60,021 nt of DNA from Mobiluncus porci (GTDB lineage Bacteria; Actinomycetota; Actinomycetes; Actinomycetales; Actinomycetaceae). A program made the translations under genes and the position numbers. The notes beneath the pieces are model-generated. The model searched no databases, had not been told where the DNA came from, and saw nothing but the letters and a program-made list of their open reading frames with translations. Location: assembly GCF_009695935.1 (NCBI RefSeq), contig NZ_VUMY01000017.1, positions 1 through 60,021 of the forward strand, given 5' to 3'. Below are positions 1 to 9,188 of this stretch, piece after piece. Position 1 is the stretch's first letter. Each line of letters opens with the position of its first letter.

Positions 1-1
1 C

Positions 2-121
2 TTCAGAAAAATCAGCGACGACGACATCACAGAAATGCAACACCTTCTAAACATCCGCCCCCGCGAAACCCTCGGCTGGCAAAACCCCGCCGAAGCACTC
101 AATGTTGCACTCACCACTTGA
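2..121 (+). mobile_element. IS30-family transposase, C-terminal fragment (cut by window edge)
   Basis: The open frame runs in from outside the window and ends in TGA at 119-121. Its last 39 residues include RPRETLGWQNPAEALN, which matches the NxRPRxxLxxxTPAE tail of the IS30 DDE transposase catalytic domain. Only the 3' end is visible, so whether the element is complete cannot be judged. No clear terminal inverted repeat could be fixed in the 90 bp between the stop codon and uvrB. Confidence 0.8.
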
Positions 122-214
122 CACCGCCCTATTTCCAGTGCGCGCCTAATTCTCCTGGGTTAGGACCGAGGACACCGTTTTGGAAACCGAATCTCGGGTG
201 TTTCTGGCGCTAAT

Positions 215-2374
215 TTATCCCCCAAGAGGTTTCCCTCTCCGGATTTCCTTTTTGAGGTCTTGTATTTCGTCGCGGAGGCGCGCCGCCAGCTCGAAACGGA
301 GCTCGGAAGCTGCCGCGTGCATTTGCTCGGAGAGCTCTTGGACCAAGGCCACAAGATCGACGACTTCCTCACCTTGCTGGTTATCCTTTACCGAACCCGC
401 ACGCGCCTCGCTGATGACCTCAAGGGCCGCGCGGGCTGCCGCTGCGTCGCGAGCCGCGGTCGTGGCGGCCTGGCTCGGTTTCTTCGTGGGCTGGCGATAG
501 CCGGTGGCGAGAAGTTCCTCGGTGTCGATGTCCTCGCGGGCGAGCATATCCGTGACGTCTGAAATCTTCTTCTGCAAGGGCTTCGGGTCGATTCCGTGCT
601 CCTTGTTGAACGCGAGCTGTTTTTGGCGACGCCTCTCGGTTTCGTCAATCGCCGCCCGCATCGAATCGGAGATCTCATCGGCATACATGTGAACCTCGCC
701 GTGAACATTACGCGCAGCGCGGCCGATAGTCTGGATTAGCGACTTGGTGGAGCGGAGGAATCCCTGTTTGTCGGCGTCGAGGATTGAAACGAGCGAGACC
801 TCGGGAAGATCGAGGCCCTCCCGGAGCAAGTTGATGCCCACTAAAACATCGAAAGTCCCTTTACGAAGCTCGCGCAGGAGTTCCACCCGCCGCAAGGTGT
901 CCACATCCGAGTGAAGATATTCGACCTTGATGCCGCGCTCTGCGAGGTACTGGGTGAGATCTTCGGCCATGCGCTTGGTGAGTGTCGTGACGAGAACCCG
1001 CTCGTCGCGTTCCTTGCGTTTCCGAATTTCTTCCATAAGGTCATCAATCTGGCCTTCAATCGGTTTGACCACAATCTTCGGGTCAACCAGGCCGGTTGGG
1101 CGAATGATCTGTTCCACGAAACCATCGGAACGCTCTAGCTCATAGTCCCCCGGGGTGGCGGACAGATACACAGTTTGACCGATGCGCGACTGGAATTCTT
1201 TCCACTTCAGCGGACGGTTATCGAGCGCGGAGGGAAGCCGGAACCCAAAATCGACAAGATTGCGCTTGCGAGACATATCCCCTTCATACATCCCGCCAAT
1301 CTGGGGCACAGTCACGTGGGATTCATCAATCACCAAGAGGAAATCATCGGGGAAATAATCAAGCAAAGTGTGCGGCGGCTCCCCCGGTTTACGCCCATCA
1401 ATATGCATCGAATAGTTCTCAATCCCCGCGCACATTCCGATTTGGCGCAGCATCTCTAGGTCGTAGGTCGTTCGCATCCGCAATCGCTGTTCTTCGAGGA
1501 GTTTGTTTTCTTGGTGGAACCACTCACAGCGCTCCTCCATTTCTTTCTCGATGCCGGCAATCGCGCGTTCCATACGTTCGGGACCGGCGACATAGTGGGA
1601 GGCGGGGAAGACATAGATTTCGTCGACTTCGTGGAGAATATCACCGGTAACGGGATGCAAGAGTGCAAGAGCATCAATCTCGTCGCCGAACATCTCGATA
1701 CGAACCCCGAGCTCTTCATACATGGGGATAATGTCGATGGTGTCTCCGCGCACCCGAAAGTTTCCGCGGGTGAAATCCACGTCATTGCGGTTGTATTGCA
1801 TGGAGACGAATCTTCGAATGAGATTATCGCGGGGAATCTCCATGCCGCGGGAGAGGTGAATCCCGCGGGAGACGTACTCTTCGGGCGTGCCGAGGCCGTA
1901 GATGCAGCTTACCGAACTCACCACGACAACATCGCGGCGGGTCAACAGGGAATTGGTCGCCGAGTGACGCAGGCGCTCCACCTCGTCGTTTATCGAGGAG
2001 TCCTTTTCGATGTAGGTGTCCGTTTGAGGGACATAAGCCTCCGGTTGGTAATAGTCGTAGTAGGAAACGAAATATTCCACCGCGTTTTTCGGGAGTAGCT
2101 CGCGGAACTCGGCGGTGAGCTGGGCCGCGAGGGTTTTGTTTGGTTCCATCACCAAGGTCGGGCGCTGGACTTTTTCGATTAACCAAGCCGTTGTCGCGGT
2201 CTTGCCGGTTCCGGTCGCGCCGAGCAAAACGACGTCTTGTTCCCCGGCGTTGATTCGCTCGGCAAGCTCCTCGATTGCCTGGGGTTGGTCGCCGGCGGGT
2301 CGGTAGTTACTTACCACCTCAAAGGGAATCGGGTTCTCAACCAAATCGCGCGGTAGCTTCGGCTTCTCACTCAT
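215..2374 (-). CDS. uvrB: UvrABC excision nuclease subunit B
   Basis: UvrB is the damage-verifying helicase-like subunit of nucleotide excision repair; it is loaded by UvrA and then recruits UvrC. With the start at 2374 the protein is 719 aa. Walker A GATGTGKT lies near residues 52-59. The beta-hairpin [12 protein letters not shown] (about 105-116) inserts between the DNA strands. The C-terminal UVR motif (about 680-712) contacts UvrC. An in-frame upstream extension to 2467 is possible, but conserved sequence begins just after [10 protein letters not shown]. No good Shine-Dalgarno sequence precedes 2374, and ATG at 2386 is an alternative. In related genomes coaE lies directly upstream; here an ATPase gene separates the two, and the first 50-odd bases of uvrB are duplicated beside coaE. 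Confidence 0.97.
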   Translation of the reverse strand: MSEKPKLPRDLVENPIPFEVVSNYRPAGDQPQAIEELAERINAGEQDVVLLGATGTGKTATTAWLIEKVQRPTLVMEPNKTLAAQLTAEFRELLPKNAVEYFVSYYDYYQPEAYVPQTDTYIEKDSSINDEVERLRHSATNSLLTRRDVVVVSSVSCIYGLGTPEEYVSRGIHLSRGMEIPRDNLIRRFVSMQYNRNDVDFTRGNFRVRGDTIDIIPMYEELGVRIEMFGDEIDALALLHPVTGDILHEVDEIYVFPASHYVAGPERMERAIAGIEKEMEERCEWFHQENKLLEEQRLRMRTTYDLEMLRQIGMCAGIENYSMHIDGRKPGEPPHTLLDYFPDDFLLVIDESHVTVPQIGGMYEGDMSRKRNLVDFGFRLPSALDNRPLKWKEFQSRIGQTVYLSATPGDYELERSDGFVEQIIRPTGLVDPKIVVKPIEGQIDDLMEEIRKRKERDERVLVTTLTKRMAEDLTQYLAERGIKVEYLHSDVDTLRRVELLRELRKGTFDVLVGINLLREGLDLPEVSLVSILDADKQGFLRSTKSLIQTIGRAARNVHGEVHMYADEISDSMRAAIDETERRRQKQLAFNKEHGIDPKPLQKKISDVTDMLAREDIDTEELLATGYRQPTKKPSQAATTAARDAAAARAALEVISEARAGSVKDNQQGEEVVDLVALVQELSEQMHAAASELRFELAARLRDEIQDLKKEIRRGKPLGG

Positions 2375-2396
2375 AGGGTTAATCATAGCGGGACGA
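2327..2396. repeat. 70-bp direct repeat, copy A (uvrB 5' end)
   Basis: This segment covers the uvrB start and is repeated at 4001-4070, offset by 1,674 bp. The first 27 bp and a central 28 bp are identical. They are separated by a short divergent patch near 2354-2360. The two copies bracket the inserted ATPase gene. Confidence 0.9.
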
Positions 2397-2592
2397 TGGG
2401 GGCATGCTTTGTCATCGCAAAAACTCCAGAAATTCAAAGAGAGATGTTTAAACTTGGGTCTCCACAATGATTGCTACGCAAGATTTCCGCCCCCATTCCA
2501 GGTTCCTCTCCAAAACACAGAAACAGAAAAAATGTCTACGAAACTTGACAAGTGCACAGGCGCAAACGAGTAACCAAGCTACCCCAAAATTC

Positions 2593-2644
2593 TATAATAA
2601 AATACCCCAATAATATATAATAGACTTCTCCAAAAATGTATAAT
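2593..2644 (+). promoter_or_regulatory. AT-rich promoter stretch before the ATPase gene
   Basis: Three exact TATAAT hexamers occur at 2593-2598, 2616-2621 and 2639-2644 within an AT-rich tract unlike the flanking GC-richer genes. Any of them could be a -10 element for the gene starting at 2681. No -35 box is convincing. This is inference from sequence only. Confidence 0.4.
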
Positions 2645-2680
2645 AAGTATCGTTTCATCCCGATTTTTCAAGGAAATACT

Positions 2681-3976
2681 ATGCTGGAAACATATCTACC
2701 TCGAGTTGCTGACGACGAGTTATCTTTCCGCCTTGAGACTTTTGACGCAGTGTTGATAGAAGGCCCGAAATGGTGCGGGAAAACCACTACTGCCCAGCAA
2801 CATTCCAAGAGTGCCCTTTATCTTCAAGACCCTGAGATGCGGGAAGAGTATCTGCAAACTGCCGATGTTAAACCATCGCTTCTTTTGGCGGGAAAACAAC
2901 CTCGGCTACTTGATGAATGGCAGGACGCGCCAGTACTTTGGGATGCAGTGCGAACTTCAGTCGACCGCGAAAAGAGGGAAGGACTATATATACTCACCGG
3001 TTCAACTTCCGTTGACACCTCTGCTATAAAACACAGCGGTACAGGGAGAATATCACGCATGAAAATGTATCCCATGAGCCTCGCCGAATCTGGTGAGTCC
3101 AACGGACAAATCTCCCTCAAGGCACTCTTCGATAGGGAAATTGCCGAGGTTGATTCGGCACAATCAGACCTTAAAATCGAGGAACTAGTTTTCGCAGCTT
3201 GCCGCGGGGGCTGGCCAGAAAGCCTTCGGAGGAAGAACGACCGCGCCCGATTGGCCATAGCAAAAGACTATCTGCGACAGGTCTACGAGGTGGATATTTC
3301 CACAGTTGATCGAGTAGCGCGAAACCCTACATGGGCGAGCATTTTGTTGCGTTCTTATGCACGCAATGTTTCCACTTTAGCAAAGAATAAGGCGATTTTT
3401 GAAGACGTTACAGCCAACACAGAGATGGATTCGATACTCACTATGAACTCCTATATTGAAGCCTTGGAACGCATTTTCGTCATTGAAAATCAGTCTGCTT
3501 GGACTCCGCGGATTCGCTCAGCCACGAGCATACGTTCCGGAGTGAAACGACAGTTTACCGACCCGTCTATCGCCGTGTCAGCATTAGGCGTGTCACCTGA
3601 TTTTTTTTACCAAGACCTAAAAACATTCGGCTTTATTTTTGAAACACTCTGTGTAAGGGATCTGCGCGTCTATAGTTCGAGCGCAGGTGGCAAGATTTCA
3701 TTCTTCCGTGACCGGTATGGTCTCGAAGCCGACGCGGTCGTTCACCTCGATGATGGACGTTACGCCCTAGTGGAATTCAAATTGGGTAGCCGTGAGATTG
3801 AAGCAGGCGCAGCTCACTTACTAAAGATTCGTGAACTCGTAAGAAAAGCAAACACAGAGGCAAAGAAGGGACTAATCAGAGAACCGGATTTACTCATCGT
3901 TCTTACCGGAGGCCGATTCGCATACACCCGTAAAGATGGTGTTCATGTAATCCCCATCGGCTGCCTTGGAGCATAA
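2681..3976 (+). CDS. AAA+ ATPase with DUF4143 domain
   Basis: The 431-aa protein belongs to the widespread AAA_14/DUF4143 ATPases, whose cellular role is mostly unknown. Walker A GPKWCGKTT is at about 28-36 and a Walker-B-like LLDEWQDAP at about 76-84. A C-terminal DUF4143 part ends with a nuclease-like strand ALVEFKLG. ATG at 2681 is preceded by AAGGAAA at good spacing; an upstream in-frame ATG at 2636 has no ribosome site. The gene is AT-richer than its neighbours, runs against the local strand bias, and sits between 70-bp direct repeats that split the coaE-uvrB pair. This points to horizontal insertion. The domain call is firm; the function is unknown. Confidence 0.85.
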   Translation: MLETYLPRVADDELSFRLETFDAVLIEGPKWCGKTTTAQQHSKSALYLQDPEMREEYLQTADVKPSLLLAGKQPRLLDEWQDAPVLWDAVRTSVDREKREGLYILTGSTSVDTSAIKHSGTGRISRMKMYPMSLAESGESNGQISLKALFDREIAEVDSAQSDLKIEELVFAACRGGWPESLRRKNDRARLAIAKDYLRQVYEVDISTVDRVARNPTWASILLRSYARNVSTLAKNKAIFEDVTANTEMDSILTMNSYIEALERIFVIENQSAWTPRIRSATSIRSGVKRQFTDPSIAVSALGVSPDFFYQDLKTFGFIFETLCVRDLRVYSSSAGGKISFFRDRYGLEADAVVHLDDGRYALVEFKLGSREIEAGAAHLLKIRELVRKANTEAKKGLIREPDLLIVLTGGRFAYTRKDGVHVIPIGCLGA

Positions 3977-3994
3977 GCAGTAACTCCCCGTCTC

Positions 3995-4732
3995 TCAAAG
4001 AATCGGGTTCTCAACCAAATCGCGCGGCAACAAGGGCTTCTCACTCATAGGGTTAATCATAGTGGGACGACAAAGCACGCCCCCATCGTCCCAAGATTGG
4101 AGAATTTCCCAGAGTTCGCGGGCGACGTCTTCGAGGTCGGCGGGGCTACCGGTGTTTTCGACCCAGAGGTGAGCAATGGATTCGCGCTCTTCGCGGGTGG
4201 CCTGTGCCCCGATGCGGGCCCGCGCATCGGCTTCGGTCATACCGCGTTTGGCCAAGCGCTCGACTCGGGTTTCCACAGGCGCGTCCACCATGATCACGAC
4301 ATCGAAACGCCCGTGATTCCCGGTTTCGGTGATGAGCGGAATCTCGGCAATAAGCGTCTCCGCCAACGTCAAGCCCGCCACTACTCGATCCATCTCTTCC
4401 CACACCAGCGGGTGCAAGATACTCTCGAGGCGCGCCTTTGCGGAAGCGTCGGCAAAAACCACCCGCGCCAAAGCCGCGCGGTCCAAGACCCCGTCGCTCG
4501 CGAAAACACCAGATCCGAAAGCCTCCCGCAAAGCCGGCAAGGCCACTCCCCCGACTCCGGTCGCCTGGCGCAAAACCTCGTCGGCATCGAACCGAACCGC
4601 CCCGAGCCGCGCCAGAGCCTCCGTCAAAGCCGACTTCCCCGAGCCAATCCCTCCGCTCACGCAGACTTTCGAGGCCCGACCGATCGGCCTCGCGGGCAGG
4701 GGACGCACTAGGCGCAGCAACTCAGTCTTCAA
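3995..4732 (-). CDS. coaE: Dephospho-CoA kinase with a repeat-derived tail
   Basis: CoaE phosphorylates dephospho-CoA on the ribose 3'-OH, the last step of coenzyme A synthesis. The P-loop GGIGSGKS is at about 27-34, followed by the CoA-binding region and a lid segment rich in Arg. The start is TTG at 4732, inside the end of the upstream glycerate kinase gene (11-bp overlap), so translation is probably coupled. The last roughly 23 residues ([11 protein letters not shown]... to the stop) are encoded by the 70-bp duplicate of the uvrB start. They match the uvrB leader and N-terminus, so they are not native CoaE sequence. The catalytic core is complete and the enzyme is probably functional. Confidence 0.93.
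   Translation of the reverse strand: MKTELLRLVRPLPARPIGRASKVCVSGGIGSGKSALTEALARLGAVRFDADEVLRQATGVGGVALPALREAFGSGVFASDGVLDRAALARVVFADASAKARLESILHPLVWEEMDRVVAGLTLAETLIAEIPLITETGNHGRFDVVIMVDAPVETRVERLAKRGMTEADARARIGAQATREERESIAHLWVENTGSPADLEDVARELWEILQSWDDGGVLCRPTMINPMSEKPLLPRDLVENPIL
4001..4070. repeat. 70-bp direct repeat, copy B (coaE 3' end)
   Basis: This is the second copy of the uvrB start segment (copy A is 2327-2396). Just beyond the repeat, 19 bp at 4069-4087 read as the reverse complement of 2395-2413 with one mismatch. A short inversion therefore accompanies the duplication. Confidence 0.9.
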
Positions 4733-5897
4733 AAGACTTCAACAAGACGTCACTAATCGCCGGATTCGCCCCGACAGTCATCAACTGCAACGCCAAAGTC
4801 ACGGCGTCTTCGAGCAGCATCGGAGCCTTCTCCATTGCGGTTTTATCCCCCGACATGGTCTGGTGCATAATCGGAACAATCGCGGTGAAGCCATCTTGGA
4901 GCAGAATCTCGTGGCCAATCCCGAGTTTGGCGGTAAAAGCAATCACCGGAATGTCCTTGGAACGGCCCAGTTGCGCCACTCCCCACGGGGTCTTCCCGCG
5001 CTGCGTTTGACGATCCAACTGGCCTTCACCGGTCAAAACCAGGTCAGCCCCCTCCATCGCTTCATTGAGGTGAGTGGCTTCTGCCACCACCTCGAAACCG
5101 CGTCGATTCTCTGCACCAAGAGCCAAGAACGCCGCACCCATGCCGCCAGCCGCACCGGCGCCCTCTTCATCAACGAGCTTCTTCCCTGTGGTTTCCTCAA
5201 GCAAGCGCCCCCAGTTCTTCAAACAGCGGTCGAGCTTACCGAGCTGCAGGGGTTTTGCGCCCTTCTGGGGCCCGAAACTTGCTGAAGCCCCACTCGGGCC
5301 GGTCAGGGGGTTGCGCACGTCATTGGCGGCAATAATCTTCACCGTCTTCAACCGCGGATCGAGTCCGGACAAGTCGAGTTTCACCGCGCTCGGAAGCACC
5401 GAAACTTTCGGGTCAAGTTCTTTACCGGATTCATCAAAGAGCTTCGCGCCGAGGTTGTGCATCATCCCCCAGCCGCCGTCATTGGTCGCAGAGCCACCCA
5501 AACCGACAACAATGGTTTCCGGCTTCAAATCTAGGGCCGCCTTCAGGAGCATCCCCACGCCCTCGGTGTTGGACTCCATAATGTTTCTCTCCAGCATCCC
5601 GATATACATGATTCCGGCGGCTTCGGCCGTGTCGAGCACCACCATCTTCTGGGAGGGAATCCAGGTAAATTCGGCCTCGCGTTCGCGACCGAGAGCATCC
5701 ACTACCGGACACTTCTTGACCTCGCCCCCGTAGGCTTCCAACATGACTTCGGCGGTGCCTTCTCCGCCGTCGGCCACGGGGACACTGACGCACTCGGCAT
5801 CCGGGAAGATGGCTTCCACGCCGCGGTGCATGGCGGCAGCCGCCTCCTGAGCGGTCAGGGATCCTTTGAATGAGTCTGGGGCGATAACGATCTTCAC
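4722..5897 (-). CDS. glxK: Glycerate kinase
   Basis: This 391-aa protein is of the GK-I family (PF02595), which phosphorylates glycerate with ATP. It begins with the family hallmark KIVIAPDSFKGSLTA and contains VGLGGSATNDGGWGM (nucleotide/substrate loop) and LTGEGQLDRQTQRGK near the C-terminus. Length is normal for the family (about 380 aa). The start is GTG at 5897 with AAAGG upstream. It overlaps coaE, so the two probably form one transcript. Family members use 2- or 3-phosphoglycerate-forming chemistry; which one applies here cannot be told from sequence. Confidence 0.93.
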   Translation of the reverse strand: MKIVIAPDSFKGSLTAQEAAAAMHRGVEAIFPDAECVSVPVADGGEGTAEVMLEAYGGEVKKCPVVDALGREREAEFTWIPSQKMVVLDTAEAAGIMYIGMLERNIMESNTEGVGMLLKAALDLKPETIVVGLGGSATNDGGWGMMHNLGAKLFDESGKELDPKVSVLPSAVKLDLSGLDPRLKTVKIIAANDVRNPLTGPSGASASFGPQKGAKPLQLGKLDRCLKNWGRLLEETTGKKLVDEEGAGAAGGMGAAFLALGAENRRGFEVVAEATHLNEAMEGADLVLTGEGQLDRQTQRGKTPWGVAQLGRSKDIPVIAFTAKLGIGHEILLQDGFTAIVPIMHQTMSGDKTAMEKAPMLLEDAVTLALQLMTVGANPAISDVLLKSFED

Positions 5898-6010
5898 TTT
5901 GGTGAGCCTTTCTTCATCAAGAGTCTGTGGGATTCGACCAGGTTACTTTGTCGAGATTACCCGTGTCTCAGTCACCATTTCAGGATAGTTGAGAAACGAA
6001 GAAAAATCTT

Positions 6011-6043
6011 AAAAAAGGAGCGGGAACATTGTGTTCCCGCTCC
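6011..6043 (-). terminator. Intrinsic terminator of rpsA
   Basis: A perfect 12-bp stem GGAGCGGGAACA/TGTTCCCGCTCC (6017-6043) with a 3-nt loop is followed, reading minus, by TTTTTT. It sits 65 bp past the rpsA stop codon. Confidence 0.9.
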
Positions 6044-6107
6044 CTATTTAAGCATGCTCGCTCCCAAGTTGATTCCTTCGGGAGGAAATCCTTGGTTGAA
6101 CCGCCGG

Positions 6108-7580
6108 TTACTTGTCTTCTGCGAGCTTGTCGCGCAACGCGGCCAAAGCCTCGTCGTCAGCCAAGGTGCCCTCGTGAGAGTCCTCTTCTTCGGTCGTCGA
6201 GGAGTAGGAGGTCTGCTCCGCTTCGCCTGCGGCAATCGCGGCTTCCTTGTCGAGCTCCTGGGCCTTCGCGACCTGCTCCTTGTGAGCCTCGAAGCGAGAC
6301 TGAGCCGCCGCATAAGCGGTCTCCCAAGCAGCGCGCTGTTCCTCGTAGCCTTCCATCCACTCGTTCGTTTCCGGATCGAAACCTTCGGGGTACTTGTAGT
6401 TGCCGTTTTCATCGTATTCGGCCTGCATCCCGTACAGCGAGGGATCGAAGTCATCAAAGTTGATGTCCACGCCTTCGTTAGCCTGCTTCAGCGACAGCGA
6501 AATCCGGCGACGCTCGAGGTCAATATCGATGACCTTGACGAAGATTTCGTCGCCAATCTTGGCAACTTGCTCGGGCACCTCGACGTGGCGGGCGGCCAGC
6601 TCGGAGACGTGAACCAGGCCTTCGATGCCGTCTTCGACACGGACAAAGACACCGAAGGGTACGAGTTTCGTGACCTTGCCGGGGACAATCTGGCCGATTT
6701 TGTGGGTGCGCGCGAAAGTCTGCCAAGGATCTTCCTGGGTGGCCTTCAAGGACAGGGACACGCGCTCGCGGTCAAAGTCAACATCGAGAACTTCGACGGT
6801 GACCTCCTGGCCGACCTGGACAACCTCGGACGGGTGGTCAATGTGCTTCCAGGACAGTTCGGAAACGTGGACGAGGCCGTCTACGCCACCGAGATCCACG
6901 AAAGCGCCAAAGTTGACGATAGAAGACACGACGCCCTTGCGGACCTGACCCTTTTGCAGGGTGGAAAGGAAGGTGGTGCGAACCTCGGACTGGGTCTGTT
7001 CGAGGTAGGCGCGACGCGACAGCACCACGTTGTTGCGGTTCTTGTCGAGTTCAATAATCTTGGTTTCGAGTTCACGGCCAATGTAGGGGGCGAGGTCACG
7101 CACGCGGCGCATTTCCACCAAGGAGGCCGGCAGGAATCCGCGCAAACCGATGTCGAGAATCAGACCGCCCTTGACGACTTCGATAACGGTACCGGTAACG
7201 ACACCGTCTTCGGCCTTGATCTTCTCCACATCGCCCCAAGCGCGCTCGTATTGAGCCCGCTTCTTGGACAGCAGCAAACGGCCTTCTTTGTCCTCTTTTT
7301 GGAGAACGAGAGCCTCGATTTCGTCACCAACTTTGACCTCTTCATCCGGGTCAACGTCGTGCTTAATGGAAAGCTCCCGGGAGAGAATCACACCTTCGGT
7401 TTTGTAACCGATGTCGAGAAGAACTTCGTCGCGGTCAACCTTAACAACGGTGCCGGACACCAAATCGCCATCATTGAAATATTTGATGGTCTTGTCGATT
7501 TCTTTGAGTAGGTCCTCGGTCGAGCCGATGTCATTGACGGCTACCTGAGGAACGGTAGTAGGAACAGTAGTAGTGGTCAT
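6108..7580 (-). CDS. rpsA: 30S ribosomal protein S1
   Basis: The 490-aa protein has four S1/OB-fold RNA-binding repeats, seen as recurring blocks such as GTVVKVDRDEVLLDIG, GTVIEVVKGGLILDIG, GVVSSIVNFGAFVDLG and GKVTKLVPFGVFVRVE. This four-repeat form is normal for actinobacteria, against six in E. coli. The C-terminal 110 residues are acidic and low in complexity. It acts on the 30S subunit to bind mRNA for initiation. Its own promoter must lie within the 265-bp gap up to the divergent symporter gene. A strong terminator follows at 6011-6043, so it is probably monocistronic. Confidence 0.97.
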   Translation of the reverse strand: MTTTTVPTTVPQVAVNDIGSTEDLLKEIDKTIKYFNDGDLVSGTVVKVDRDEVLLDIGYKTEGVILSRELSIKHDVDPDEEVKVGDEIEALVLQKEDKEGRLLLSKKRAQYERAWGDVEKIKAEDGVVTGTVIEVVKGGLILDIGLRGFLPASLVEMRRVRDLAPYIGRELETKIIELDKNRNNVVLSRRAYLEQTQSEVRTTFLSTLQKGQVRKGVVSSIVNFGAFVDLGGVDGLVHVSELSWKHIDHPSEVVQVGQEVTVEVLDVDFDRERVSLSLKATQEDPWQTFARTHKIGQIVPGKVTKLVPFGVFVRVEDGIEGLVHVSELAARHVEVPEQVAKIGDEIFVKVIDIDLERRRISLSLKQANEGVDINFDDFDPSLYGMQAEYDENGNYKYPEGFDPETNEWMEGYEEQRAAWETAYAAAQSRFEAHKEQVAKAQELDKEAAIAAGEAEQTSYSSTTEEEDSHEGTLADDEALAALRDKLAEDK

Positions 7581-7845
7581 TGAGTTGGTGACTCCAATGG
7601 GTCAAATAGTAGGGATATTTACTTCGGCGTCGCCCCACCCAACATGCGTTTAAGCGAGGAAACACAAAAAATAATCTTACTTTAACCCCGCGGATTTCGC
7701 CAAATTCGAACTCGTTTACCGGATTGGCAGAGTATGGAGCCGTTTTAAGGCTCGAGTCTTCAACAAGTCGTTATCCCCAAGAGACGCTCTATTCCTCGGG
7801 AGCCGAAATGCTGAATCTAATAATATCGGTGGTTTAATAGCGCCT

Positions 7846-9108
7846 ATGCAATCTATTATCACCTTTTTCAAAAAGGGCGGCATTCTTCTTGCCGTCATCC
7901 TTGCCATCGTCTTAGCGCTCATTTGTGGACAGTTCTTCCCCGTTCCCCTCGTGCGCGCTTTCGCGACCTTCAACGCGGTGTTCAGCCAGTTCCTGGGATT
8001 CTGTATTCCGCTCATCATTATCGGTCTCGTCACTCCGGCCATTGCTGACCTCGGCTCGGGTTCAGCAAAGTGGCTTGGCATCACGGCGCTAATCGCCTAT
8101 GCCTCCACCCTGTATTCCGGTTTCTTGACCTACGGCGTCTCGATGGCAGCCTTGCCAACGTTCCTACACCAGGGAGGTCTGGCCAATATTGAGGATCCTT
8201 CGAAGTCTAACTTGGCTTCCTATTTCACCATCGAAATGCCCGCACCCATCTCCGTCATGGGAGCGTTGATTCTCTCTTTCATCTTGGGTATCGGGCTTTC
8301 GATGGTTTCTCGCGGGGTACTCCGCCGCGGTTTCGTGGAGTTCCGCGCGATTATCATCAAGTTGATTGAGAAGGTCATCATCCCGTTGCTCCCGATTCAC
8401 ATCTTCGGCATTTTCTTGAATATGACCGAATCCGGAGCGGTCGGCCAGGTCATTATCGTGCTTTTGACGGTGGTTATTCTGGTTCTCGTTCTTGAGGTCG
8501 TCATTTTGCTGACCCAATATCTCGTCGGGGCTTTGGCTTATGGAGTGAACCCGTTCAAGGCCTTGTGGACCATGCTGCCGGCCTACCTGACGGCTCTCGG
8601 GACCTCTTCTTCCGCCGCGACGATTCCGGTGACCTTGAAGCAGGTCAAGAAGCTGGGCGTGCCCGATGCGGTGGCTTCCTTCACGGTGCCGCTGTGCGCG
8701 ACGATTCACCTCGCTGGTTCTACTTCGAAGATTACGGCTTTCGCTTTGGCGATTATGATTACTTCGGGGATTCCGATTGATCCGATTCAGTTCATGGGCT
8801 TCATCTTCATGCTCGGCGTGACGATGGTGGCGGCTCCCGGTGTTCCCGGCGGCGCGATTATGGCGGCAACCGGCATCTTGGCTTCCATGCTAGGATTCAA
8901 TGATTCCCAGGTAGCTTTGATGATTGCCTCCTACATTGCTTTGGACTCCTTCGGAACCGCCACGAACGTTACGGGTGACGGCGCGATTTCTCTCATCATG
9001 GCTCGCCTTAGTGGCGGGAAATTCAGCGAGCGGGACCAGAAGATTGCCTCTAGCTTTGCCTCCGAGTCCTCCTTCGATTCCGAGGCCTACCTCGCCGACG
9101 TGAAGTAG
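7846..9108 (+). CDS. Dicarboxylate/amino acid:cation symporter (DAACS family)
   Basis: This is a 420-aa integral membrane protein with about eight hydrophobic segments. The Ser-rich re-entrant loop GTSSSAATIPVTLK and the following CATIHLAGST segment are marks of the glutamate/dicarboxylate SDF fold. Such carriers import C4-dicarboxylates or amino acids with Na+ or H+. The substrate cannot be named, because the binding-site residues differ from the well-known glutamate and serine transporters. No strong ribosome site is seen before ATG 7846. The gene is divergent from rpsA and convergent with polA, with a hairpin repeat in the 80-bp gap downstream. Confidence 0.88.
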   Translation: MQSIITFFKKGGILLAVILAIVLALICGQFFPVPLVRAFATFNAVFSQFLGFCIPLIIIGLVTPAIADLGSGSAKWLGITALIAYASTLYSGFLTYGVSMAALPTFLHQGGLANIEDPSKSNLASYFTIEMPAPISVMGALILSFILGIGLSMVSRGVLRRGFVEFRAIIIKLIEKVIIPLLPIHIFGIFLNMTESGAVGQVIIVLLTVVILVLVLEVVILLTQYLVGALAYGVNPFKALWTMLPAYLTALGTSSSAATIPVTLKQVKKLGVPDAVASFTVPLCATIHLAGSTSKITAFALAIMITSGIPIDPIQFMGFIFMLGVTMVAAPGVPGGAIMAATGILASMLGFNDSQVALMIASYIALDSFGTATNVTGDGAISLIMARLSGGKFSERDQKIASSFASESSFDSEAYLADVK

Positions 9109-9119
9109 GCGCAGTCGGC

Positions 9120-9176
9120 GGGTCAGACCTCTCCGGTGTAGTGACCGCAGGGAACGAAACCGGAAGGGTCTGACCC
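9120..9176 (+). repeat. Dispersed hairpin repeat, family 1, copy 1
   Basis: Arms GGGTCAGACCTCTCCGGT (9120-9137) and ACCGGAAGGGTCTGACCC (9159-9176) pair except for the two-base TC/CT interruption seen in every copy. The loop is 20 nt. It lies between the convergent 3' ends of the symporter gene and polA, where it could end both transcripts. There is no T-run. Confidence 0.9.
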
Positions 9177-9188
9177 TGCGGCCGGCCT

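Noticed and set aside
124-214. Terminal inverted repeat of the IS30 element
   Set aside because: The other end is outside the window, so no repeat pair can be shown.
7716-8084. Minus-strand frame overlapping the symporter start
   Set aside because: It lies opposite the conserved symporter N-terminus and shows no family pattern.
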